NCBI RefSeq assembly: GCF_009901565.1
Contig: NZ_WXEW01000001.1
Span: 558,001 to 622,000, forward strand
Reading direction: 5' to 3'
Length of the DNA: 64,000 bases
Origin: Herbidospora solisilvae
Lineage (GTDB): Bacteria; Actinomycetota; Actinomycetes; Streptosporangiales; Streptosporangiaceae
Position 1 is the stretch's first letter, and each line of letters starts with the position of its first letter. Below, one piece after another: positions 23,266 to 30,867 of the stretch. Made by a program: the position numbers and the translations under genes. The notes beneath the pieces are model-generated. The model was not told the DNA's origin. It was given only the letters and a program-made list of their open reading frames with translations, and did not search any database.

Positions 23266-24334
23266 CCGCGCTCAGCACGACGAACTTCGGATCGCCGGCC
23301 ACCACCGTCACCTCGCCGAACAGGCGCTTGAGCTTCACGTGGTAGCCGAGGTGCCGGTTGCCGACGATCCGCAGCTCGCCGCCGGGCCGCAGGGCCCGCC
23401 TGGCCTGCGTGAACATGCGCCACGCCGTCGCGTCGGTGACGGCCTGGTGGGAGTGGAACGGCGGGTTGCACAACACCAGGTCGGCCGACCCCGGCTCGGC
23501 GTCGGCCAGCCCGTCGCCGACCAGGAACCCGGCCGGGCCCGGCGCGTTGGCCCGGGCCGACGCGACGGCGGCGTAGGACTCGTCGACGAACAGCACCTCG
23601 GCGTCGGGGTTGTCGCGCAGCACGAACGCCCCGACGATCCCGTTGCCGCAGCCCAGGTCGACGACCCGCTGCCCCTTGACGGTCGCGGGCAGGTGCTTGA
23701 GGAAGAACCGGGTGCCGATGTCGAGCCGGTCGGCGCAGAACACGCCGGCGTGGTTGACCAGGTCGAGACCCTCGTGGGTGTACCTCACCGGGAACCGGCT
23801 CGCGACCGGCGTCGGGCGCGGCTCGGTGAAGATCAGCCGCGCCTTCTTCACCGCCAGCGACGTGCGGGTGGGGCCGAGGATCTTCTCGAACAGGGCCAGC
23901 GTGGAGGTGTGGATCTCCTTGACCATGCCCGCGCCGAGGATCGTGGTGCCCTCGTGGACGGCCGGCGCGAGCCGGATGAGCTGGTCTTCCAGCAGGGCCA
24001 GGCTCTTGGGGATCCGGACCAGCAGCGTGTCGATCCGGGCGGGCGGGGCGTCCTGGGTCGACAGCAGCGTGGCCTCGGGCAGGCCGAGCCGGTCGAGGTT
24101 GGCCCGGGTGGCCCGCTGGGTCAGGTAGGAGTCGGTGATCTGGACCGGGCGGTGCTCGGCGAGCGCGGTGACCAGCGCGCCCCAGCGGTCGCCGAACACG
24201 ACGACCGTGCCGTGGGGCCCGCCGAGCCGGCCCAGTTCGCCGAGGAGGTATTCGTCGGCGGCGTCCCAGGCCCGGAAGGGGTCGCGCGGGTCGTCGGGGT
24301 AGCGGCGCAGGCCGAGGTCAGAGAGCGGCGACAT
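23246..24334 (-). CDS. RlmG/RsmC-like rRNA guanine-N2 methyltransferase
   Basis: A 362-residue class I methyltransferase of the RsmC/RlmG family. The N-terminal half is a degenerate methyltransferase-like domain (VVVFGDRWGALVTALAEH); the C-terminal half is active, with motif I VVDLGCGNGIVG and the N-methylase motif LCNPPFH. RlmG and RsmC methylate 23S G1835 or 16S G1207 in Escherichia coli; which target applies here is not determined. ATG 24332-24334 is inside the 3' end of the ychJ-like gene (17-bp overlap), so it is coupled to it. Its own 3' end overlaps the convergent methyltransferase. Confidence 0.8.
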   Translation of the reverse strand: MSPLSDLGLRRYPDDPRDPFRAWDAADEYLLGELGRLGGPHGTVVVFGDRWGALVTALAEHRPVQITDSYLTQRATRANLDRLGLPEATLLSTQDAPPARIDTLLVRIPKSLALLEDQLIRLAPAVHEGTTILGAGMVKEIHTSTLALFEKILGPTRTSLAVKKARLIFTEPRPTPVASRFPVRYTHEGLDLVNHAGVFCADRLDIGTRFFLKHLPATVKGQRVVDLGCGNGIVGAFVLRDNPDAEVLFVDESYAAVASARANAPGPAGFLVGDGLADAEPGSADLVLCNPPFHSHQAVTDATAWRMFTQARRALRPGGELRIVGNRHLGYHVKLKRLFGEVTVVAGDPKFVVLSAVRRGPR

Positions 24335-24695
24335 AGACCCAGCGGCCGTTCTCACGGGAGAACGCGCTGTTCTCCTCCATGACCCCGGCCCTGCCCCGCT
24401 CGACGTAGTGGGCCCGGAACCGGACGGTCCCGTCGGTGTGGATCGCCGACCCGCCGGAGGTCTCCAGGATCTCCAGCTCCGTCCACCGGGTCTTCCGGTC
24501 GAGGTCGAGGCGCGGCGGCCGGGTCGTGGAGTGCCAGGTGGTCAGCAGATAGGCCGTGTCGCCCTTGGCGTAGGCGGAGAACCGCGACCGCATCAGCGCC
24601 TCAGCGGTCGGCGCCGCCGCCTGCCCGGCGTGGAACCGTCCGCAACACTCCCGATATGCCTTGCGAGACCCGCAAGGACACCCCGTCTCGACCAC
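24318..24695 (-). CDS. YchJ-family SEC-C motif protein
   Basis: A 125-residue UPF0225/YchJ-type protein. The N-terminal CPCGS....YRECCGRFH is a SEC-C zinc motif, and the rest is an NTF2-like fold (MRSRFSAYAKGD.AYLLTTWH...FRAHY). The GTG at 24693-24695 starts VETGCPCGSRK, giving the usual length. It begins 15 bases after the PEP-synthase-like stop and overlaps the rlmG-like start, so the three genes probably form one leftward operon. Molecular role unknown. Confidence 0.8.
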   Translation of the reverse strand: MVETGCPCGSRKAYRECCGRFHAGQAAAPTAEALMRSRFSAYAKGDTAYLLTTWHSTTRPPRLDLDRKTRWTELEILETSGGSAIHTDGTVRFRAHYVERGRAGVMEENSAFSRENGRWVYVAAL

Positions 24696-24709
24696 CCGGC
24701 CATTCTTCC

Positions 24710-27058
24710 CTAGTCGAGGACCTCGACCGTCCCGGCCGAACCGTCCACCCGCACCCGGGCGCCGTCGCGGATGCGGCTGGTCGCGTCTCCGGTGCCGACG
24801 ACGGCGGGGATGCCCAGCTCGCGGGCCACGATCGCGGCGTGCGACAGCGGGGCGCCGACGTCGGTGACCACGGCGGCGGCACGGGGGAACAGCGGGGTCC
24901 AGCCGACGTTGGTCACGTTCGTCACCAGGATCTCCCCAGCGGCCAGGTGCTCCGCCTCGGTCATCGAGGGGATGACGCGGGCGATGCCCTCCACCACCCC
25001 CGCCGCGCCGGGGAAGCCGTTGATCGACCCGTCGCGGGCGGAGGGCCGCAGGGCGGCGTCGGCGTAGTCGGAGCGCCGGTCGGGGTCGGCCGCCCACCGG
25101 TCGGGGTCGAACACGCCCCGGATCACCCCCGGGTAGGGCGGCAGCGACCGGTAGTGGTCGTAGGCCGCGCGCCGCGCGTCGGTCAGGGCGAGCACCGCCC
25201 GATCGCCCCGGAGCAGCCGCAGGATCTCGCCGATCCGCAGGAAGAACACCTCGTCGCCGATCCCGGTGACCGCCCCGGCCCGGCGCACCCAGTCGCGCAG
25301 CACCCAGAACGCCCGCACCGCCTCCGACCGCGCCTCCTCCCGGGCCTGGACGATCTCGCTCCACCGCCGGATCAGGCCCCAGTAGCGGTAGGCGTTGCGC
25401 GGATCGTGCTCCTTGAACCGCCGCCACGCCGCCCGCGAGGCCTCCTCCTGCCGGTTGAGCAGGCCGATCGGGTCCTCCGACAGACCGGCGAGCTCCCGGT
25501 CGAGCCAGCGCGGGTCCTCGCCGGGCCGGGGGGCCGACAGTTCGAGCTCGTCGGAGCAGCGGTGGCCCCACCGGTGGGCGTACTCCTGCCGTGACAACCG
25601 GCCGCGCTTCACCTCGCCGAGGCCGAGCAGCGGGCCCATGCTCTCCAGGTGGGCCCCGAAACCGCTGGTCAGGGCGTTGGCGTCGGCCGCGCCGACGAGG
25701 TGCTCCAGGCGGTTGCGCAGGAAGATCAGGCTGCCGGCGTCCTGACGTCCGGCGGCGGCCAGGAGGCGGTTGCAGTCGCGGAAGTAGGGCTCGACCGCGC
25801 CCCGCCACAGGCCGGTCAGGTCGTTGCTGACGGCGATCAGGGTCCGCAGGTCGTCGGCCCGGCGCCGCAGGCGGGGCAGCATGCGGTCGAGCCGCCGGGC
25901 GTAGGGGACCAGGGCCAGCCGGCCTCTCAGCAGCGGGACGACGCCGCGTACGAACTGCCGCCGGGTCAGCGGGAGCAGCGGGATCTCGGCGCCCTCGGGC
26001 AGCCGCCCGAAGACCGGCTCCAGGCTGTCTCTGATCACCCGGTTGAGGCCCAGCGAGTCGCCGATGGTCAGCAGGACCGACAGGTTCATGTAGAACCGCC
26101 CGCCGATGTTCCCGCACATCGGATGCCCCGCGAACGACCCGCTGATCATCGCGTCGGCCATGAACCGCTGGACCACCGACCAGGTCACCGGCGTCATCAC
26201 GCTGGGGATGGCCTCCCCCAGGTTGCCGTTGCTCCACAGGTAGTCGCCGAGCAGCGAGTCGTTCCACAGCTCGCGCCGCCCGGTGATCGGCCGGGCCTGC
26301 AGGATGTACGGCTTCCCCTCGGCGATCCCCCACTCGACGTCCATCGGCATGCCGTAGAGGATCTCGATGCGCCGTCCGAGCCCGGCCAGCGCCATCACCT
26401 GCTCGCGCGTCAGCGTGGGCACCGACCGCAGGTCGCCCGGCACCGGCACGAGCCCCGACGTGCCCGCCATGACGGTCTTGTCGGAGATCGTCTCCTCGAT
26501 GTCGCCGTCGCGGCCGACGGCGTAGACGTCGGGCGTGACCGTGCCGCCCGCGACGGTCTCCCCCAGCCCCCAGGCGGCGTTGATCACCAGCTTCCCGTCG
26601 AGCTCGGTGAACATCACCCCGGACACCGACGCGTCGACGAGCTCCTGGACGACCACCGCCATGCCCGGCCGGTCGATGCCCTCCCGTTCCCGGTAGGCCC
26701 GCGCCCGGTCGTTGTCGAGCGACCGCCAGCACCGCTCCACCGCGTCGATCACCGCCGCCGCGCCCCGGACCCCGAGGTAGGTGTCGTGCTGCCCCGCGAA
26801 CGACACGTCGGGCCGGTCCTCCGCCGTGGCCGACGACCGCACCGCGACCGGCACGTCCTCTCCCATCGCCCGGTAGGCGGCCGTGATCTCGGCGGTCACC
26901 TCGCGGTTCATCCCGGCCTCGCGGGCGGTGGTGACGACGTGGAAACCGCCCGGCACCGGCAGCCCCGCCGACGCGAGCCGCGCGAGGGAGGCGCCTTTCC
27001 CACCGGCGGTGCCGACGTCGGCGGATTCGCTGGTCAACGGCAGCGTGTACGGGCTCAT
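24710..27058 (-). CDS. PEP synthase/rifampin phosphotransferase-like dikinase
   Basis: A 782-residue three-domain dikinase. Residues 1-300 form the PPDK/PEP-synthase ATP-grasp domain (GGKGASLARLASAGLPVPGGF, AVRSSATAEDRPDVSFAGQHDTYL, DVEWGIAEGKPYILQARPI). A poorly conserved middle section (about 310-700) follows, then the swivelling phosphohistidine domain with His740 in GAPLSHAAIVARELGIPAVVGTG. This order matches rifampin phosphotransferase (about 865 residues) more than PPDK or PEP synthase, which have a C-terminal TIM barrel. I see no rifamycin-associated element upstream, so antibiotic inactivation is only one option. No ribosome site is visible; the mRNA may be leaderless. Confidence 0.8.
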   Translation of the reverse strand: MSPYTLPLTSESADVGTAGGKGASLARLASAGLPVPGGFHVVTTAREAGMNREVTAEITAAYRAMGEDVPVAVRSSATAEDRPDVSFAGQHDTYLGVRGAAAVIDAVERCWRSLDNDRARAYREREGIDRPGMAVVVQELVDASVSGVMFTELDGKLVINAAWGLGETVAGGTVTPDVYAVGRDGDIEETISDKTVMAGTSGLVPVPGDLRSVPTLTREQVMALAGLGRRIEILYGMPMDVEWGIAEGKPYILQARPITGRRELWNDSLLGDYLWSNGNLGEAIPSVMTPVTWSVVQRFMADAMISGSFAGHPMCGNIGGRFYMNLSVLLTIGDSLGLNRVIRDSLEPVFGRLPEGAEIPLLPLTRRQFVRGVVPLLRGRLALVPYARRLDRMLPRLRRRADDLRTLIAVSNDLTGLWRGAVEPYFRDCNRLLAAAGRQDAGSLIFLRNRLEHLVGAADANALTSGFGAHLESMGPLLGLGEVKRGRLSRQEYAHRWGHRCSDELELSAPRPGEDPRWLDRELAGLSEDPIGLLNRQEEASRAAWRRFKEHDPRNAYRYWGLIRRWSEIVQAREEARSEAVRAFWVLRDWVRRAGAVTGIGDEVFFLRIGEILRLLRGDRAVLALTDARRAAYDHYRSLPPYPGVIRGVFDPDRWAADPDRRSDYADAALRPSARDGSINGFPGAAGVVEGIARVIPSMTEAEHLAAGEILVTNVTNVGWTPLFPRAAAVVTDVGAPLSHAAIVARELGIPAVVGTGDATSRIRDGARVRVDGSAGTVEVLD

Positions 27059-27105
27059 TTCGGGATGATGCCGGAAACTCGGTCATACCAAACCCGTCAC
27101 TCAGC

Positions 27106-27134
27106 GCCCACGCTGCGTTCACCGTGTGTAAACA
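27106..27134 (+). promoter_or_regulatory. candidate PHO box upstream of the PhoX-like gene
   Basis: A perfect GTTCACC (27117-27123) is flanked at 11-base spacing by weaker matches, GCCCACG (27106-27112) and GTAAACA (27128-27134). Direct repeats of GTTCACC-like 7-mers every 11 bases are the PhoP-binding PHO-box pattern of streptomycetes. The site lies 40 bases before a phosphatase-like gene, which fits. Confidence 0.5.
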
Positions 27135-27173
27135 TTACGCGGCTTACAGTCCCGGTCAAGGAGGTAAGAAATC

Positions 27174-28331
27174 ATGGAAAGACGCAATTTCCTTCGTGCT
27201 TCCGTGCTGGGCGCGAGCACGGTGGCCTTCACCGGATCCCTCTGGCAGGGCGCCGCCCTGGCCGCCCCGGCCCAGCCGGCGACCGGCCCCTACGGCGCCC
27301 TCCAGGCGGCCGACGCCAACGGCATCCGGCTGCCCGCGGGCTTCACCAGCCGGGTGGTGGCCCGATCGCGGCAGGTGGTCCCCGGCACCTCGTACACCTG
27401 GCACGACGCCCCCGACGGCGGCGCGTGCTTCGCCGACGGATCGGGCTGGATCTACGTCTCCAACTCCGAGATCAACCCGGGCGGCGGCGCCTCGGCGATC
27501 CGGTTCGACGCCTCGGGCAACGTCGTTTCGGCCAACCGCATCCTGTCGGGCACCCGGCAGAACTGCGCGGGCGGCAAGACCCCGTGGAACACGTGGTTGT
27601 CCTGCGAAGAGGTCAGCAGGGGCTTCGTGTACGAGACCTACCCCTTCGGCGGCGCGGCGGTCCAGCGTCCGGCGATGGGCCGGTTCACCCACGAGGCCGC
27701 GGCGGCCGACCCGGTCCGCCGCGTGATCTACCTCACCGAAGACGAGTCCAACGGCCGCTTCTACCGCTTCGTGCCCACCACGTGGGGCGACCTGTCGTCG
27801 GGCACCCTCCAGGTCATGGTGGCGGGCTCGGCCACCAGCGGCTCGTTCACCTGGGCCAACGTCCCCGACCCCGACGGCGACCCGACGGCGACCCGCAACC
27901 AGGTCTCCGGCTCGAAGGCCTTCAACGGCGGCGAGGGCTGCTACTACGCCGACGACACGGTGTGGTTCACCACCAAGGGCGACAACCGCGTCTGGCAGGT
28001 CAACCTGACGAACAACACCTACGAACTCGCCTACGACGACAGCCTCGTCTCCTCGGGCACACCTCCGCTGACCGGCGTCGACAACGTGACGGGCTCGACC
28101 GCGGGCGACCTCTACGTCGCCGAGGACGGCGGCAACATGGAGATCTGCCTGATCACCCCCGACGACAAGATCTCGCCGTTCCTCCGCATCAACAACCAGG
28201 GCTCGTCGGAGATCACCGGCCCCGCCTTCAACCCGGCGGGCGACCGCCTCTACTTCTCCTCGCAGCGGGGCACGTCGGGTTCGTCCTCGGGCGGCATCAC
28301 CTACTGCGTGACGGGCCCGTTCCGCCGCTAG
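27174..28331 (+). CDS. Tat-exported PhoX-family (DUF839) phosphatase-like protein
   Basis: A 385-residue protein with a Tat signal (MERRNFLRAS, cleavage after AALA near 31). The mature part is a beta-propeller of the PhoX/DUF839 family, recognisable by LPAGFTSRVVA, HDAPDGGACF, TPWNTWLSCEE, THEAAAAD, LTEDE and FNGGEGCYY. PhoX enzymes are calcium/iron alkaline phosphatases, but this protein is shorter than classical PhoX (about 500-600) and may belong to a related subgroup. The ATG has a near-perfect AAGGAGGT site. A candidate PHO box lies upstream. A perfect 16-bp hairpin follows its stop. Confidence 0.8.
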   Translation: MERRNFLRASVLGASTVAFTGSLWQGAALAAPAQPATGPYGALQAADANGIRLPAGFTSRVVARSRQVVPGTSYTWHDAPDGGACFADGSGWIYVSNSEINPGGGASAIRFDASGNVVSANRILSGTRQNCAGGKTPWNTWLSCEEVSRGFVYETYPFGGAAVQRPAMGRFTHEAAAADPVRRVIYLTEDESNGRFYRFVPTTWGDLSSGTLQVMVAGSATSGSFTWANVPDPDGDPTATRNQVSGSKAFNGGEGCYYADDTVWFTTKGDNRVWQVNLTNNTYELAYDDSLVSSGTPPLTGVDNVTGSTAGDLYVAEDGGNMEICLITPDDKISPFLRINNQGSSEITGPAFNPAGDRLYFSSQRGTSGSSSGGITYCVTGPFRR

Positions 28332-28356
28332 GTCCCTCTTCCGTCACGGCTCCGCC

Positions 28357-28394
28357 ACCATGGCGCCGCCCGCCGACCCGGGCGGCGCCATGGT
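28357..28394. terminator. bidirectional terminator between PhoX-like and MarR genes
   Basis: ACCATGGCGCCGCCCG (28357-28372) and CGGGCGGCGCCATGGT (28379-28394) form a perfect 16-bp stem with a 6-base loop. It lies between the convergent 3' ends of the two genes, suited to terminating both. Confidence 0.75.
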
Positions 28395-28409
28395 CCGGAT
28401 GCGCGCGTC

Positions 28410-28916
28410 TCAGGCGGGAGGTTCGCCGACGGGGAGTTCGAAGACGGCCAGCCACCTGGTCAGGATCTCTTCGAGGCGTTCGGCGTCGTCGGGGGCCAGC
28501 GCGTCGAGGAGGCGGCGTTCGTTGGCCATGTGCTCGGTGAATGCCGCGTCGATCAGCTCCAGGCCCGCCGTCGTCAGGGCCACCACGCGGCCCCGGCCGT
28601 CCGACTCGCTGGGTCGGCGGGTGACGAGCCCGGCCTGTTCCAGGCGGTCGACGCGCTTGCTCATCGCGCCTGTGGTCACCATGGTGTGGGCGGCCAGTTC
28701 GCCGGGGGCCCGTTCGTACGGGGCCCCGGCCCGGCGCAGGGTGGCCAGCACGTCGAACTCGCCCTCGGCCAGCCCGAACCGCCGGTAGACGAGGCAGAGC
28801 CGTTCGGTGAGATGCCCGGCGACGCGGTGGAGGCGGCCGATGACCCCGGCCGGCCTGACGTCGACGTCGGGCCGCTCGCGGGCCCACTCCTGCTGGATGC
28901 GCGCGACGTGATCCAT
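28410..28916 (-). CDS. MarR-family transcriptional repressor
   Basis: A 168-residue MarR winged-helix protein. The core reads FDVLATLRRAG...GELAAHTMVTTGAMSKRVDRLEQAGLVTRRPSESDGRGRVVALT, with the recognition helix and the DxR wing. It is divergent from an EamA transporter gene, with two 12-bp palindromes in the gap, so it probably represses both itself and the transporter and is released by a ligand of that transporter. ATG 28914-28916 gives the family start (MDHVARIQQEW). Confidence 0.9.
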   Translation of the reverse strand: MDHVARIQQEWARERPDVDVRPAGVIGRLHRVAGHLTERLCLVYRRFGLAEGEFDVLATLRRAGAPYERAPGELAAHTMVTTGAMSKRVDRLEQAGLVTRRPSESDGRGRVVALTTAGLELIDAAFTEHMANERRLLDALAPDDAERLEEILTRWLAVFELPVGEPPA

Positions 28917-28935
28917 CACGCGGGTCAGGATATAT

Positions 28936-28968
28936 CTTCCTTGGAAGCTATATTGACTTCCATGGAAG
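28936..28968. promoter_or_regulatory. paired MarR-type operators overlapping the EamA start codon
   Basis: CTTCCTTGGAAG (28936-28947) and CTTCCATGGAAG (28957-28968) are two near-identical palindromes with centres 21 bp apart, two helical turns. Between them lies TATATT (28949-28954), a -10 for the transporter, and the second palindrome contains its ATG (28962-28964). Leftward, TATCCT-like sequence serves the MarR gene. The layout indicates direct repression by promoter occlusion and a leaderless transporter mRNA. Confidence 0.75.
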
Positions 28969-29873
28969 CTACTTGGCGGTGGGCGCCGGTCACGGCGATC
29001 GCGCCCATCGCGTGGGGCACGACCTACTACGTCACCCACGAATACCTGCCCGCCACCCACCCCCTCTACGGCGCCGTGTTCCGGGCCCTTCCCTCCGGTC
29101 TGCTTCTGCTGCTGCTGACCCGCCGGCTCCCGCGCGGCGGGTGGTGGTGGCGTTCGCTCGTGCTCGGCACGCTGAACATGAGCGTCTTCTTCGCCCTGAT
29201 CTACCTCGCCGCGCAGCTGCTTCCGTCGAGTGTCGCGTCCACCATCATGGCGACCTCCCCGATGGTGATGATGCTGCTGGCCTGGGGCCTGGTCTCCGAG
29301 CGCCCGGCCGTCACCCACCTGGCCGGCGCGGCCGTCGGCGTGGCCGGGGTGGCGCTGACCGTCCTCACCGGCGCCGAGGCGGTGAACGGCTGGGGCGTGC
29401 TCGCGTCGGTCTCCGCGATGATCCTGTCGTCGGTGGGCTTCATCCTGGCCAAACGGTGGAGCACGGGGGTCGAGGTGTTGTCGTCCACGGCCTGGCAGCT
29501 CACGGCGGGCGGGCTGGTCCTGCTCCCGGTCGCCGTCCTCGCCGAGGGCGCGCCCCCGGCCGTGGACGCCCCCGCGATCGGCGCGTACGCCTACGTCTCG
29601 GTGATCGCCACCGCCCTGGCCTTCGCCGCGTGGTTCACCGGCCTGCGCCACCTCCCGGCCGGCACGGTCGGCCTCATCGGCCTGCTCAACCCGGTGACCG
29701 GCGTGGTGGTCGGCACCCTGGTCGCCGCCGAGACCCTGACCCCGGTCCAGCTCGGCGGCCTGGCCCTGACGTTCGCCGGCATCCTGCTGGGCCGCCCGGT
29801 CACCCGGAGGAGGGCCGCGCCGCCGACCGGCGAACGGGCCCGCGAGCCGGTGCCCGGCCACGCGGCACGCTGA
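28962..29873 (+). CDS. EamA-family (DMT superfamily) transporter
   Basis: A 303-residue membrane protein with ten predicted helices in two EamA repeats (RhaT/YedA-like). Members export metabolites or amino acids. The start ATG lies inside a MarR operator, 7 bases after a -10-like TATATT and without a ribosome site, so a leaderless mRNA is likely. The divergent MarR gene is the probable repressor. The C-terminal 25 residues are a basic cytoplasmic tail. The 3' end is 7 bases from the convergent HxlR gene. Substrate unknown. Confidence 0.85.
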   Translation: MEATWRWAPVTAIAPIAWGTTYYVTHEYLPATHPLYGAVFRALPSGLLLLLLTRRLPRGGWWWRSLVLGTLNMSVFFALIYLAAQLLPSSVASTIMATSPMVMMLLAWGLVSERPAVTHLAGAAVGVAGVALTVLTGAEAVNGWGVLASVSAMILSSVGFILAKRWSTGVEVLSSTAWQLTAGGLVLLPVAVLAEGAPPAVDAPAIGAYAYVSVIATALAFAAWFTGLRHLPAGTVGLIGLLNPVTGVVVGTLVAAETLTPVQLGGLALTFAGILLGRPVTRRRAAPPTGERAREPVPGHAAR

Positions 29874-29880
29874 CCGCCGG

Positions 29881-30867
29881 TCAGCCGGGGCGCTGCACCG
29901 CGACGTCGTGCCCGCGCAGCGCCACCCCGCACCTCCCGCACGACAACCGGGGCAGGAACACCTCCCCGCAGCCCAGGTGCCGATAGACCAGCGCCGGCCC
30001 CTCGGGCGCGCGGAACCACCGCTGTCCCCACGCGATGGCCGTCACCACGACGGGGAAGAAGGCCCGGCCCTTGTCGGTCAGGTGATAGGTCGTCCAGTCG
30101 GCCCGGTCGGCCGACGGCGCCTGCTCGAAGATGCCCAGGTCGCGGAAGACCCGCAGCCGGTCGGCCACGATCGCGGGCGGCGCGCCGAGGCGCTGCTCGA
30201 AGTCGCGGAACCGGTGGAGACCCTGGAAGGCCCCGCCGAGGATGGCCGCCGACCAGCGGTTCCCGATCAGGGTCATCGTCTGCGGGAACAACCCGGCCGA
30301 GGCGGAGGCGACCCGCCGCCGGGTCGTGCCGGACGGCACCGACCGCTCCCACGTCCCCGACGGGCCGAAGGTCCCGGCGACGTCGCGCGGCAGCACCGCC
30401 TCGCCGCACGCCTGACAGTCCAGGACGGGCGTGAACTCCGACCCGCAGCCCCGGTGGGCCATCACCGGCAGCGGCTCGGCGTGGTCGGGCACCCACGCCG
30501 ACTCCCACGCCCAGACGGTGAGGAGCACCGGCCACAGGTCGCGCCCGCGTTTGGTCAGCCGGTATTCCGGCCGTTTCGAGGGGGTGGACGTCTTGTCGAA
30601 CACGCCCGTCTCGGTCAGGTGGGCCAGCCGCCCGGTCAGCACGGCGTGGGAGATCGGCAGCGCGGCGCGCCACTCCCCGTAACGCCGGGCGCCCATCATG
30701 GCGTACCGGAGGATGAGCAGGTTCCACTCGTCGCCGACCAGGCCGAGGGTCATGCCGACCGCGTTCGTCCCGCCCGGCGCGAGAACGGTGGGGTGCGTTC
30801 CGGGCTCAGGCAAGCCGGACGGCCCGTTCGGGTGAGTCCGCGGTGCGCCAGCCGGGGATCGAGTCAC
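29881..30867 (-). CDS. tandem HxlR regulator with two zinc-ribbon-like Cys clusters
   Basis: A 328-residue protein made of two HxlR winged-helix units in one chain. Unit 1 spans about residues 34-130 (LGLVGDEWNLLILRYAMMGARRYGEW) and unit 2 about 194-285 (MTLIGNRWSAAILGGAFQGLHRFRDF). Each is followed by an identically spaced H-x2-C-x9-C-x2-C cluster: His138, Cys141, Cys151, Cys154 and His297, Cys300, Cys310, Cys313. HxlR proteins normally dimerise, so this may be a covalent dimer with metal or redox sensing. The GTG start is uncertain; it overlaps the carotenoid oxygenase 3' end by 62 bp. It is probably the last gene of the thiolase-oxygenase operon and its regulator. Confidence 0.8.
   Translation of the reverse strand: MTRSPAGAPRTHPNGPSGLPEPGTHPTVLAPGGTNAVGMTLGLVGDEWNLLILRYAMMGARRYGEWRAALPISHAVLTGRLAHLTETGVFDKTSTPSKRPEYRLTKRGRDLWPVLLTVWAWESAWVPDHAEPLPVMAHRGCGSEFTPVLDCQACGEAVLPRDVAGTFGPSGTWERSVPSGTTRRRVASASAGLFPQTMTLIGNRWSAAILGGAFQGLHRFRDFEQRLGAPPAIVADRLRVFRDLGIFEQAPSADRADWTTYHLTDKGRAFFPVVVTAIAWGQRWFRAPEGPALVYRHLGCGEVFLPRLSCGRCGVALRGHDVAVQRPG

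Noticed and set aside
24710-27173. Rifamycin-associated element upstream of the dikinase
   Set aside because: I looked for the inverted-repeat element known upstream of rifampin-modifying genes and found none in 27059-27173, so the gene is not named rph.
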